Source: Promicromonospora umidemergens
Lineage (GTDB): Bacteria > Actinomycetota > Actinomycetes > Actinomycetales > Cellulomonadaceae
Direction: 5' to 3'
Assembly: GCF_024171995.1 (NCBI RefSeq)
Contig: NZ_JAMTCT010000006.1
Coordinates: 240,566-304,565, forward strand
Length of the DNA: 64,000 nucleotides
Positions 25,323-33,760 of the stretch are shown here, one piece after another. Position 1 is the first letter of the stretch. Each line of letters opens with the position of its first letter. Below the pieces are notes generated by a model. It did not search any database. It saw only the letters and a list, made by a program, of their open reading frames with translations, and was not told the origin of the DNA. The translations under genes and the position numbers were made by a program.

Positions 25323-26816
25323 TCAGAGGAGGCGAGGAGTCAGGTCTGGGCCATCGCCGAATGCCTCGTCGTCGTCGAACGGGTGCACCGGGCCGCCAAG
25401 GTTGGTGTGCCGGAGGCGGAGCAGGTCCTGGTCGACGCCGCCAGGGGTGAGCATGAGCATCCAGTCCTCCGCCATGTCGTACAGCTCGGTCTCGAGGGTG
25501 CCGATCTTCACGATCACGACGTCGGTGCCGCGCGGGTCGAGGCCGATCGCCGTGAAGTCGGACTCCAGGTGATAGGGCCGGCGGCGCTCGGTCAGGACGA
25601 CCTTCAGCCCGCCGGCGGCCACGACGCACACGTTCCCCGCCAGCGGGTCGTCGGTGCGCACGTGCTCGACCACGCCCCGCAGCGTCAGGGGCCCGCGCGG
25701 GCCGTCGTCGATCCTGGCGCCGGCCGTCACCTCGACGACGGCGCCCACCCCGGCGTCGGCGACCGCGCGGGCCGCCTCGGGATCGGGCAGCGAGGCGTAG
25801 ATGGCGCTCCGACCGCCGGCCTCGGCCGGCACGGTGAAGACCGGCTCCGCCAGGAGCCGCGCGAGCGTCCAGGTGACGTCGCCGGCGCCGCCGGCCATGG
25901 GGTTGTCGCCCGAGTCCGACAGGACGAAGGGCCGCGCGTCGCTCGCCAGCACCGCCGCCAGGCACTCCTCGTAGGTGCCGGCCGGCGTGACGAGCCCGAA
26001 CTGGTCACGGGCGTCCCAGTACCGGCGGGCCAGCCGCTCGGCCTCGCGGGAGATGAGCGCGTCGTCGTCGCCCATCACGACGACGGCGGCCCGGCAGCGC
26101 GGCTCGTCCGCCCAGGCGTAGCCGACCCAGACGGAGGCGTCCAGCACGCCGTCCAGCGCGCCGACCCGCGCGACGTCCTCGTAGATGCCCTGCGCGGGTT
26201 CGAGCCGCGTACTCGTCTTCTCCCCCGGCAGCAGCACCGGGACCGGCACCCAGGCCTTGCGCGGCCGGCCCGCACCGTCGATCCGGCGCAGCAGGTTCGT
26301 GGCCGCACGCTCCCGCGCCTCGTCGTCGTCCTCGTGCGGGGTCATGCGGTGGCAGGTGATGAGATCGACGATCTCTGCGAGTTCCCGCGACACGTTGCCG
26401 TGCAGGTCCATGGAGGCGGAGACCAGGCAGCCCGGCCCGACGGCGGCGCGCACCGTCCGCATGAGGTCCGCCTCCGCGTCGGTGTACCCGAGCACCGCCA
26501 TGGCGCCGTGGATGTCGAGCAGCACGCCGTCGAACGGGCCCTGGGCCTCCAGGGCCAGGCCGATCTCGGCGCGAATCGTCTCGTACACGTCGGCGGGGAC
26601 AGCACCGCCGGGGAGTGCACCGGCCCGCAGGATTCCCACCCATTCGGCCTCTCGGCGCAGCGGAGCGCCGTCCCGGAGGAACGGATACCGCCGGACCAGC
26701 TCGTTGCCACGCAGAAGAGTGAACGCCTCCCAGCCCGAGCGGTGCGGGGAGAACGTGCTGGACTCGATGGCCATGCCGCAGATCGCGATCCGCGGTCGCT
26801 GGTGGGTACGGGTCAC
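25323..26816 (-). CDS. M81-family metallopeptidase (MlrC-like)
   Basis: A 497-residue protein of the MlrC family, named for microcystinase C, which cleaves linearised microcystin products. Family signatures are GMAIESSTFSPHRSGWEAF at the N-terminus, VLLDIHGAMAV, ASMDLHGNVS and TCHRMTPHEDDDE (zinc-binding His/Asp cluster), and LSDSGDNPMAGGAGDV in the C-terminal domain. In most bacteria the natural substrate is unknown, probably a small peptide or amino-acid derivative. GTG 26816 has TACACT ending 6 bases upstream and no ribosome site. The gene stands alone, tail to tail with a GNAT gene. Confidence 0.92.
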   Translation of the reverse strand: MTRTHQRPRIAICGMAIESSTFSPHRSGWEAFTLLRGNELVRRYPFLRDGAPLRREAEWVGILRAGALPGGAVPADVYETIRAEIGLALEAQGPFDGVLLDIHGAMAVLGYTDAEADLMRTVRAAVGPGCLVSASMDLHGNVSRELAEIVDLITCHRMTPHEDDDEARERAATNLLRRIDGAGRPRKAWVPVPVLLPGEKTSTRLEPAQGIYEDVARVGALDGVLDASVWVGYAWADEPRCRAAVVVMGDDDALISREAERLARRYWDARDQFGLVTPAGTYEECLAAVLASDARPFVLSDSGDNPMAGGAGDVTWTLARLLAEPVFTVPAEAGGRSAIYASLPDPEAARAVADAGVGAVVEVTAGARIDDGPRGPLTLRGVVEHVRTDDPLAGNVCVVAAGGLKVVLTERRRPYHLESDFTAIGLDPRGTDVVIVKIGTLETELYDMAEDWMLMLTPGGVDQDLLRLRHTNLGGPVHPFDDDEAFGDGPDLTPRLL

Positions 26817-26868
26817 GCGCGCAGTGTAGGCGGGACGGGTTACGACTTTGTACGCATTTCACGGCAAA

Positions 26869-26909
26869 AGGCCAGGTGGTCGGCAGTCGGGCTGCCGGTC
26901 ACCTGGCCT
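26869..26909 (-). terminator. Rho-independent terminator of the small repeat-protein gene
   Basis: An 18-base stem (26869-26886 with 26892-26909, two mismatched positions) around a 5-base loop. On the minus strand it is followed by TTTT, the classical terminator form, 33 bases past the stop at 26942. Confidence 0.85.
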
Positions 26910-26941
26910 CGTACCGGTCGCGCGGGGGTCTCCCGCACGGG

Positions 26942-27397
26942 TCAGTCGTCGCCGCGGTCGTCGTCCTGGTCGTCATCCTGGTCGTCGTCCGCGTCGTTCG
27001 GGGTGTCGTCGTCCTGGTCGCCGGTGTAGTTCGCGTCGTCCGGCGAGTCCGCAGACTGCGCGGAACCCGCGGTGTCGGTCGCCGACTCGTTGGGCGAGTC
27101 CGCAGACTCCGGCGAGGGGTCGTAGTTCGCGTCGCCCGGGGAGTCCGCAGACTGGGCGGATCCCGCGGTGTCACGCGCCGACTCGTTCGGCGAGTCCGCC
27201 GACTCCGGCGAGGGGTCGGCCGTCGCGGCGCCCGCACCGCCGTCGGCCGGCGTCGCGGCGTCCAGGGCGACGGCCGCGGAGGACTCGGCTCGCGGGGCCG
27301 GGTCGTTGAGCGCCGCGGCGGTGGTCGCACCAGCGACACCGATCACTGCGGCTGCCCCGACGATGGCCCAGCGCTTCTTCATGGTCGAGGGGTTCAT
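26942..27397 (-). CDS. Small exported acidic repeat protein
   Basis: A 151-residue protein. The N-terminus (KKRWAIVGAAAVIGVAGATT) is a signal peptide or anchor. Residues 61-92 and 93-124 are two 32-residue repeats differing at two positions (motifs DPSPESADSPNESA and DTAGSAQSADSP), and the end is an Asp-rich tail with DDDQDDDQDDD. The composition suggests an extended, disordered, highly acidic surface or secreted protein, possibly Ca2+-binding through the Asp tail (inference). ATG 27397 has GGAGGT 8 bases upstream; the longer frame lacks this. It lies 147 bases downstream of the response regulator on the same strand and has its own terminator, so it may be a target of that system. Confidence 0.7.
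   Translation of the reverse strand: MNPSTMKKRWAIVGAAAVIGVAGATTAAALNDPAPRAESSAAVALDAATPADGGAGAATADPSPESADSPNESARDTAGSAQSADSPGDANYDPSPESADSPNESATDTAGSAQSADSPDDANYTGDQDDDTPNDADDDQDDDQDDDRGDD
27026..27217 (-). repeat. 96-base tandem repeat within the acidic protein gene
   Basis: Two adjacent 96-base units (27122-27217 and 27026-27121) encode the 32-residue repeats. They are nearly identical at base level, indicating recent duplication; copy number could vary between strains. Confidence 0.75.
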
Positions 27398-27544
27398 CTC
27401 TGTGACCTCCGGGTCTCGCGGCACCCCTCTCGGGTGCCTCCTGATATCAGTCTGCGTCCCCAGGATGAGGTGACGAGGAGACGCGGATGAGATGCCTCTC
27501 ATGTAGGCGCGGGCCGTCGAGGCACGCGACCGCGCGTCAGCGCG

Positions 27545-28210
27545 TCAGCCCCGGAACCGGTAACCCGCCCCGCGCACCGTCTCGATCCGGTCCACCCCAA
27601 GCTTCTTGCGCAGGTAGCGCACGTACACGTCCACCACGTTGGAGCCCGGGTCGAAGTCGTAGCCCCAGACGCGCGACAGCAGCTGCTCCCGTGACATGAC
27701 CTGGCCCGGGTGCTGGAGGAACACCTCGGCGAGCGCGAACTCCCGTGCCGACAGCTCCACCTCGCGCCCCGCCACGGTAGCGGTGCGTGTGCGGAGGTCC
27801 AGCCCGACGTCGCCGTGCTCCAGCCGCTCCGACGACGCGGCCTCCCCCGTGGCGCGCCGCAGCCGCAGCCGGATCCGGGCGAGCAGCTCGTCGAACCCGA
27901 ACGGCTTGGACATGTAGTCGTCGGCCCCGCCCTCCAGGCCGGCTACCCGGTCGGACAGCGAGTCGCGTGCGGTCAGGATCACCACCGGCAGCGTGGAGCC
28001 GACGTCGCGCAGGCGCTGCAGCACCGTGAACCCGTCCAGCACGGGCAGCCCGATGTCGAGGACCATCAGGTCGTAGCCGCCGGACATGGCGTGCGCCAGC
28101 GCCGAGGCGCCGTCGGACACCACCGTGGGCTGGAACCCGTGCGCCTTGAGCCCCTTGCGCACGAACTGCGCGATACGCTCCTCGTCCTCCGCGATCAGGA
28201 TCTGGTTCAA
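27545..28210 (-). CDS. OmpR/PhoB-family response regulator
   Basis: A 221-residue regulator. The receiver domain has the acidic pocket E8-D9 and phospho-acceptor D52 (LMVLDIGLP), then LTARD and KPFGFDELLARI. The C-terminal winged helix has LSAREFALAEVFLQHPGQVMSR, SNVVDVYVRYLRKKLG and TVRGAGYRF, typical of OmpR-type DNA-binding domains. The start is a TTG at 28210 overlapping the kinase stop by 4 bases (TTGA), with GGAGGAGG 5-12 bases before it; no ATG/GTG gives a complete receiver. It is the output partner of the adjacent histidine kinase. Confidence 0.93.
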   Translation of the reverse strand: MNQILIAEDEERIAQFVRKGLKAHGFQPTVVSDGASALAHAMSGGYDLMVLDIGLPVLDGFTVLQRLRDVGSTLPVVILTARDSLSDRVAGLEGGADDYMSKPFGFDELLARIRLRLRRATGEAASSERLEHGDVGLDLRTRTATVAGREVELSAREFALAEVFLQHPGQVMSREQLLSRVWGYDFDPGSNVVDVYVRYLRKKLGVDRIETVRGAGYRFRG

Positions 28211-29688
28211 CGTGCCTCCTCCGTCGCCGCACTCCTGGCCGTGGGCTGAGTGCCCGACGGCGCGGCGCCGTCGGCCGGCCAGGTCATCACGAAGCGTGCC
28301 CCACCGCCGTCGGACCGCTCGACCGCGACGTCCCCGCCGTGTCCCTGCGCGATGGCCCGCACGATGGCGAGGCCAAGGCCCGAGCCCGGCGCCCCGCCCG
28401 TCGTGCTGCCCCGCGCGAACCTGTCGAAGATGCGCTCGGCCTCGTCGGGCGGCACACCCGGTCCGGTGTCGCGTACCCAGAGCCGCACCTGGCGGCCGGC
28501 GGACCCGTCGAACACCTGCGTGCCGATGCCCACCTCGTCGTCGGGCCCCGTGAACTTCACCGCGTTGTCCGCGAGCTGCAGCACCGCCTGGGTGAGCCGG
28601 TGCGCATCGGCGACCACCTCGACGTCGGCCCGCGCGTCCACGACCCAGCGGCGCGCGCCCAGCGCACGAGCCTTGTCGTGCACGTCGTCGGTGAGCCGGC
28701 CCAGGTCGACCCGCGCCGGTGTCACGAAGTCGGCCCGCTCGGCCTTGGCGAGCAGGACCAGCTCCTCGACGATCTGGCCCATCCGGGACGTCTCGTCGAG
28801 CAGGAGATCCCTGGTCTCGCGCACGTCCGCCGGGTCGTCCGGGTCCAGCACCTCCAGGTGGCCCCGCAGGACGGTCAGTGGCGTACGGAGCTCGTGCCCG
28901 GCATCGTCCAGGAACTGGCGCTGCGTCTCGATGGCCATGGACAGGCGGTCGAGCATCGTGTTGAACGCACCGGCGAGCTCGCCGAGGTCGTCGTCGGTGG
29001 CCACGGGGACGCGCTGGGAGAGGTCGGTCTCGGTCACGCGGGTGGCGGTCGAGCTCAGCTGCCGCAGCGGGCGCAGCAGGCGGCTCACGACCAGCCACGC
29101 GAACAGCCCCAGCAGCACCAGAGCGACGCTGCAGACGATCGCGTAGGTCCGCATGACGTCGGTCTCCGCCCGGAGCGCCCGGTCAAGGGCGGACGCCATG
29201 ACGTAGGCGCCCACCTCGTCCCGGTCGGGCACCGTCACCGGCACGACGACGAACCACACCCGGCCGATCTCCGTGTCGATCTCGCGCTGGACGGTCCGTT
29301 CCGACTGCGGCGTGAGGCCCTCGACGACGGCCTGGACCACCGCGCTCTCCTCGACGAACCGGCCCATCGCCGGCGGGCTCGACTGCTGGTGCGTGCCGTC
29401 CAGGTAGCTCACGAACATCTCGTTGGCGCCCGGTACGTTCCGCTCCATGGCGACGCTCATGAGCCGGCCGGCGCCGCGGAACTCCTCGCCCGTCTCCGGG
29501 TCGACGCCGTTCTTCGCGAGCTGCTGGAGCTCCCCGATCTCCTGGTCGAAGTCCTCGGAGATGTCGTCCATGATCTGCTGCGACTGGATGGCGTGGGTGA
29601 GCAGGCCCGTCGCGAGCAGGCCGATGGCGGTCACCGCCACGACCACCGTCACCACCTTGGCCCGTACCGACGGCCGGCGCAGGCTCAT
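28207..29688 (-). CDS. Sensor histidine kinase with HAMP domain
   Basis: A 493-residue membrane kinase. TM1 is about residues 10-32, followed by an extracytoplasmic sensor (about 33-178), TM2 (about 182-203), HAMP (about 203-255), H-box with H265 (DDAGHELRTPLT), N-box (LADNAVKF), and G boxes DTGPGV and GSGLGLAIVRAIAQGHGG. The ATG at 29688 overlaps the upstream APH-like stop (ATGA). Kinase before regulator is the reverse of the commonest order. The sensor region shows no known ligand domain. Confidence 0.93.
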   Translation of the reverse strand: MSLRRPSVRAKVVTVVVAVTAIGLLATGLLTHAIQSQQIMDDISEDFDQEIGELQQLAKNGVDPETGEEFRGAGRLMSVAMERNVPGANEMFVSYLDGTHQQSSPPAMGRFVEESAVVQAVVEGLTPQSERTVQREIDTEIGRVWFVVVPVTVPDRDEVGAYVMASALDRALRAETDVMRTYAIVCSVALVLLGLFAWLVVSRLLRPLRQLSSTATRVTETDLSQRVPVATDDDLGELAGAFNTMLDRLSMAIETQRQFLDDAGHELRTPLTVLRGHLEVLDPDDPADVRETRDLLLDETSRMGQIVEELVLLAKAERADFVTPARVDLGRLTDDVHDKARALGARRWVVDARADVEVVADAHRLTQAVLQLADNAVKFTGPDDEVGIGTQVFDGSAGRQVRLWVRDTGPGVPPDEAERIFDRFARGSTTGGAPGSGLGLAIVRAIAQGHGGDVAVERSDGGGARFVMTWPADGAAPSGTQPTARSAATEEAR

Positions 29689-30938
29689 GCGCGACCGGTG
29701 CCGGACGGCACGAGCCTCGACCCGTCGAGCCAGCCGGCCACGACGTCCAGACGGCGTGAGGTCGCGGCCTGCCAGCCCTGCTCCTGCACGCGGTGAGGAC
29801 CCGTAGCCAGCGAGAGCAGCACGCCGGCGACGCGCGCGGCCAGGTCCCTCTCGTCGACGCCCCTGCCGCCCGGTGCGGCGACGAACCCTTCCGCGTAGTC
29901 CGCGGCGAGCCCTCGCATGCGGGCCGCGTACCTGGCCTGCGCGGACTCCGACCCGTGCACGAGGGACAGCACGTCAAGGTGCGCGACGAGGCACGCGAGG
30001 TCGTCGGCGCGGTGGCCGGGGCCTGCGGAGTCGACGTCGAGCAGTCCGGTGATCCGGCCGTCGGTCAGCATGATCTGCGCCTCGTACAGGTCGCCGTGCG
30101 TGGGGTCCGCGCCGGTGCCGCGCTCCGCGAGGCGCGTCCGGACGGCGCCGGCCAGGTCGGCCGCCCGACCGGCCTCGGCGGGCAGCGCGGCGCCGATGAC
30201 GCCCGCGTAGTGCTCGGCCGACTCGCTCCACGCAGGGCGTCGCGGCAGGTCACGCACCTCGGCAGGCAGCCGGTCGAGCAGGTCCAGCACGTCGAGCGGC
30301 GACGGGATGGGTCCGGCGTCCCGGACGGCGGCACGCATCTCGGTGCCGTGCAGCGGGGACAGGACGAGGAGGCCGTCGTCGGACCAGCCGAGCGGACGCG
30401 GGACGGGCAGGCCGGCCCGCGACAGGAGGTCATGACGTCGGTGCAGGTCGGCCACCTTGCGGGGGCGCAGGACCTTGAGGAACACGCGGGCCGCCTCGGC
30501 CCTGGCCTCGATGACCGCACGCCGGGTCGGCCGGTAGGCCCTGACCTTGAGCTCTGGGTGCGCACGCTCCGCCGGGCCGATTCCCAGGCCTGCCAGGAGC
30601 TCCTCCACGGCGGCGGGGTCGAACGCGCGGGGCAGCGCCGGCAGCGCCGGGTCGCCGGGGAACCGCCACACCGCGACCGTCGCGTCGCCGTCGGACAGCG
30701 TGACCACGCCAGGCTTGCGGCCGTCCCGGGCGCGGCCCACGCTGGCGCCGAGCGTCTCGGAGCGCTCCACGCCGCCCCAGCGCACCGTCGCGCGGTACGC
30801 CACGGTGGTGGTCGAGCCCGGACGATGGTCCACCTGACGCACCCGCCAGTCCACGAGCTCGCCGCCGGCCGTCGCCACGGCGGCGTCGAGAAGCCCCGCG
30901 GCGGCGTCACCGGTCAACAGGTCGAGGTGCGTGCTCAC
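29685..30938 (-). CDS. APH-family phosphotransferase-like protein
   Basis: A 417-residue protein with the aminoglycoside/choline kinase fold. The catalytic loop is HGDLYEAQ followed by LLDVDSAGPG. The usual HGDxxxxN has Gln in place of Asn, while the metal-binding D in LLDVD is kept. RVFLKVLRP offers the N-lobe Lys. It likely phosphorylates a small molecule; resistance is not implied. The start at GTG 30938 follows GAGGAT by 6 bases; the frame is open to 30968. It heads a coupled operon (overlap ATGA) with the histidine kinase and response regulator, an unusual partnership that may mean the kinase product or substrate is sensed. Confidence 0.75.
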   Translation of the reverse strand: MSTHLDLLTGDAAAGLLDAAVATAGGELVDWRVRQVDHRPGSTTTVAYRATVRWGGVERSETLGASVGRARDGRKPGVVTLSDGDATVAVWRFPGDPALPALPRAFDPAAVEELLAGLGIGPAERAHPELKVRAYRPTRRAVIEARAEAARVFLKVLRPRKVADLHRRHDLLSRAGLPVPRPLGWSDDGLLVLSPLHGTEMRAAVRDAGPIPSPLDVLDLLDRLPAEVRDLPRRPAWSESAEHYAGVIGAALPAEAGRAADLAGAVRTRLAERGTGADPTHGDLYEAQIMLTDGRITGLLDVDSAGPGHRADDLACLVAHLDVLSLVHGSESAQARYAARMRGLAADYAEGFVAAPGGRGVDERDLAARVAGVLLSLATGPHRVQEQGWQAATSRRLDVVAGWLDGSRLVPSGTGRA

Positions 30939-31039
30939 CGGGCAATCCTCGCAGCCGCTACCCACCAAAGCCCGCCCATTCGCATGAGAATCCTCTAACC
31001 CTGCCGCGGAGCGCGAATCGCGATGGCCGGCGCTGCTCC

Positions 31040-31103
31040 CCTTCGAGGCCTAAGTTTCTTCGCTTTGAAGCGGCTCAAAGCGAAGAAGCTTAGGCCTCGA
31101 AGG
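31040..31103 (-). terminator. Very long hairpin downstream of pgi
   Basis: A 29-base stem with one mismatch (31040-31068 with 31075-31103) around a 6-base loop AGCGGC, starting 17 bases after the pgi stop. There is no T-tract on either side, as in many actinobacterial intrinsic terminators. It may act in both directions, insulating the kinase operon that begins at 30938. Confidence 0.75.
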
Positions 31104-31120
31104 AGGGAAACAGGGTCGTC

Positions 31121-32836
31121 TCAGGCGCGGAGCTCGCGGTACTTCGCGATCAGGGCCGCCGTCGACGGGTCCTGCGTCCGCAGCGCGTCCTCGTCGCCCG
31201 CGACGGCCGGGGCGATCTCCAGGGCGAGCTTCTTGCCCAGCTCCACACCCCACTGGTCGAACGAGTCGATGCCCCACACGACACCCTGCACGAACGTGAC
31301 GTGCTCGTACAGCGCGATCAGCTGGCCCAGCACGGACGGGGTCAGCGCGGGAGCGAGGATCGACGTCGTCGGCCGGTTGCCGCTGAACACCTTCGCCGAG
31401 ACGAGCTCCTCGGCGACGCCCTCGGCCCGCACCTCTTCGGCCGTCTTTCCGAACGCGAGGGCCTTGGTCTGCGCGAAGAAGTTGGCGAGGAACAGGCCGT
31501 GCACGTCGGCACCGGCTGCGACGGCGCCGCCATCGCCGACCGCGTCGGTCAGCGGGTACGCGGGGTTCGCGACCGCGATGAAGTCGGCCGGGACGAGCCG
31601 GGTGCCCTGGTGGATGAGCTGGTAGAACGCGTGCTGCCCGTTGGTGCCCGGCTCGCCCCAGAAGACCTCGCCGGTGTCGGAGGTGACGGGCGTGCCGTCC
31701 CAGCGCACCGACTTGCCGTTGGACTCCATGGTGAGCTGCTGCAGGTAGGCCGGGAACCGGTGCAGCTGCTGCGCGTACGGGAGGACGGCGTGCGTGTGCG
31801 CGTCGCGGAAGTTCACGTACCAGACGTTGAGCAGCCCCATCAGCGCGGGCACGTTCTGCTCGAACGGCGTCGTACGGAAGTGCTCGTCCATCGCGTGGAA
31901 GCCGGCCAGCAGCTCGGCGAACGCGTCCGGCCCGATCGCGACGGCGAGCGACGTGCCGATCGCCGAGTCGACGGAGTAGCGGCCGCCCACCCAGTCCCAG
32001 AACCCGAACGCGTTCTCGGGGTCGATCCCGAACGCCTCCACCTTGTCCAGGGCGGTGGACACGGCGACGAAGTGCTTCGCGACGGCGTCGGCGCGGCCCT
32101 CCTCGGAGTCCTCGATGGCGCCGACGGCGACGAGCGAGCGCCACATCCAGTCGCGGGCGAGCCGCGCGTTGGTGAGGGTCTCCAGCGTGCCGAACGTCTT
32201 GGACGCGACGATGAACAGGGTGGTGGTCGGGTCGAGGTCCGCGGTCTTCTGCGCGACGTCGGTGGGGTCGATGTTCGAGACGAACCGCACCTCCAGTCCG
32301 TCCTGCACGAACGGCTCGAGCGCCTCGTAGGCCATGACGGGGCCGAGGTCGGAGCCGCCGATACCGATGTTCACGATGGTCCGGACGGGCTCTCCGGTCA
32401 CGCCGGTCCACTCCCCGGAGCGGACCTTCTCCGCGAACGTGTACACCTTGGCGAGCTCGTCCTGCACGTCGGCCGTGATGTCCTGCCCGTCGACGGTCAG
32501 CGGCTCGTCGGACGGGCGGCGCAGCGCGGTGTGCAGCACCGCCCGGTCCTCGGTGACGTTGATGTGCTCACCCGCGAACATCGCGTCGCGGCGCTCGGCG
32601 AGCCTGACCTCGTCGGCGAGCGCCAGCAGCGAGGCGAGCACCTCGTCGGTGACCAGGTTCTTCGACAGGTCCACGTGCAGGTCCACGGCCTGGTGGCTCA
32701 GGCGGCCGGCCCGGGCCGGGTCCGTGGCGAACCAGCCACGCAGGTCCGGCTGGAGGTTCTTGGAGAGCTCGGTGAGCGAGCCCCAGGCAGTGGTGGTGGT
32801 GGCATCGACAGGCAGACGGGCTGGCTCTGAGGTCAT
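31121..32836 (-). CDS. pgi: Glucose-6-phosphate isomerase
   Basis: A 571-residue phosphoglucose isomerase interconverting glucose-6-phosphate and fructose-6-phosphate in the cytoplasm. Signatures are present: [68 protein letters not shown] (catalytic His region) and [13 protein letters not shown] near the end. Length is normal for the long form. ATG 32836 has TACGGT ending 6 bases upstream with no clear ribosome site. Terminated by the long hairpin at 31040-31103. Confidence 0.98.
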   Translation of the reverse strand: MTSEPARLPVDATTTTAWGSLTELSKNLQPDLRGWFATDPARAGRLSHQAVDLHVDLSKNLVTDEVLASLLALADEVRLAERRDAMFAGEHINVTEDRAVLHTALRRPSDEPLTVDGQDITADVQDELAKVYTFAEKVRSGEWTGVTGEPVRTIVNIGIGGSDLGPVMAYEALEPFVQDGLEVRFVSNIDPTDVAQKTADLDPTTTLFIVASKTFGTLETLTNARLARDWMWRSLVAVGAIEDSEEGRADAVAKHFVAVSTALDKVEAFGIDPENAFGFWDWVGGRYSVDSAIGTSLAVAIGPDAFAELLAGFHAMDEHFRTTPFEQNVPALMGLLNVWYVNFRDAHTHAVLPYAQQLHRFPAYLQQLTMESNGKSVRWDGTPVTSDTGEVFWGEPGTNGQHAFYQLIHQGTRLVPADFIAVANPAYPLTDAVGDGGAVAAGADVHGLFLANFFAQTKALAFGKTAEEVRAEGVAEELVSAKVFSGNRPTTSILAPALTPSVLGQLIALYEHVTFVQGVVWGIDSFDQWGVELGKKLALEIAPAVAGDEDALRTQDPSTAALIAKYRELRA

Positions 32837-32920
32837 AGGACAACCGTAGTGCGGTGTGACCCCGAGCGACCGGGTGGCCGGGCAGGTGCGAGGCGTCTCA
32901 CACCTGCCCGGTCGCTCGAG

Positions 32921-33685
32921 CTACGTGGCGGCAGGCAGGCCGAGCGCGGCAGCGGCGGCCCTTGCGAGCTCTGGGTCTGTCACCTCGTAGCCGGCGTCGC
33001 CCCCGCCGCCGGGTCCACCGGCGTCGACCACCGAACGCTTCGCCGAGAGGTGCACGGCGTCCACGCCGGTGCCCAGCAGGGCCGGGATGTCGGCCGTCGT
33101 CACGCCGCCGCCCGCCATGATCTCGATGCCCAGCTCCGCGCTGCGCTCGACCAGGGCGGCCAGCCGGTCCAGCCCGGCGCCCGCGCGGGCCGCGCCGCCC
33201 GAGGTGAGCACCCGCGCGACGCCGAGCTCGGCCAGCGTGTCGAGGGCGGCCAGCGGGTCGGCGATCACGTCGAGCGCCCGGTGGAACGTCACCTCGGCGT
33301 CGTCGGCCGCCGCGACCAGGTCGCGCATCCGCGCCTCGTCGACCGTGCCGGACGGCGTCAGGGCGCCCAGCACCACGCCGTCGGCCCCCGCGTCGCCCGC
33401 CAGGGTGATCTCGCGGAGCATCAGGTCGATCTCGGCGGGCGAGTACACGAACCCGCCAGGCCGGGGCCGCACCAGCACGTGCACCTCGAGGATCGGCGCG
33501 GCGTCGGACGACGGCACCACCGCAGCGGCCTCGACCACCGCCTCGACGAGCGCGGCGCTCGGGGTGATGCCACCGGTGGCACCGAGCGCGGAGCAGAGCT
33601 CGACGCGCCGGGCACCGACGTCGGCAGCGATCACCGCCCCGGCCGGATCCTGGACAGCGAGCTCGAGAGCGACACGTTGGGGCAC
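32921..33685 (-). CDS. cutC: CutC-family protein
   Basis: A 254-residue TIM-barrel protein of the CutC family, once linked to copper homeostasis but of unproven biochemical role. Motifs: ARRVELCSALGATGGITPS, VHVLVRPRPGGFVY, EVTFHRALDVIADP, RVLTSGGAA and IMAGGGV. GTG 33685 was chosen over the long upstream open frame because TACGCT (minus strand, 33693-33698) ends 7 bases before it and homology starts here (ALELAVQDPAGAV). Divergent from the PrsW-like gene, whose -10 is 50 bases away. Confidence 0.93.
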   Translation of the reverse strand: MPQRVALELAVQDPAGAVIAADVGARRVELCSALGATGGITPSAALVEAVVEAAAVVPSSDAAPILEVHVLVRPRPGGFVYSPAEIDLMLREITLAGDAGADGVVLGALTPSGTVDEARMRDLVAAADDAEVTFHRALDVIADPLAALDTLAELGVARVLTSGGAARAGAGLDRLAALVERSAELGIEIMAGGGVTTADIPALLGTGVDAVHLSAKRSVVDAGGPGGGGDAGYEVTDPELARAAAAALGLPAAT

Positions 33686-33692
33686 GGACGCC

Positions 33693-33753
33693 AGCGTAAC
33701 CGTGCGGGGGGCCGGTCCGTCGCCCACCGCCTCGGCAGCCGAGTCGGTAGGGT
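33693..33753. promoter_or_regulatory. Divergent leaderless promoters of cutC and the PrsW-type gene
   Basis: TACGCT on the minus strand (33693-33698) ends 7 bases before the cutC GTG. TAGGGT on the plus strand (33748-33753) ends 7 bases before the PrsW-type ATG. The mirror-image geometry in a 75-base gap strongly suggests two leaderless transcripts. Confidence 0.6.
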
Positions 33754-33760
33754 CCCTGAC

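Noticed and set aside
29685..30938. Antibiotic-resistance aminoglycoside phosphotransferase
   Set aside because: Only the general fold is supported; the altered catalytic-loop Asn and the two-component operon context do not indicate resistance.
31301..32830. A 509-codon frame antisense to pgi
   Set aside because: pgi is unmistakable on the other strand; the antisense frame is compositionally biased.
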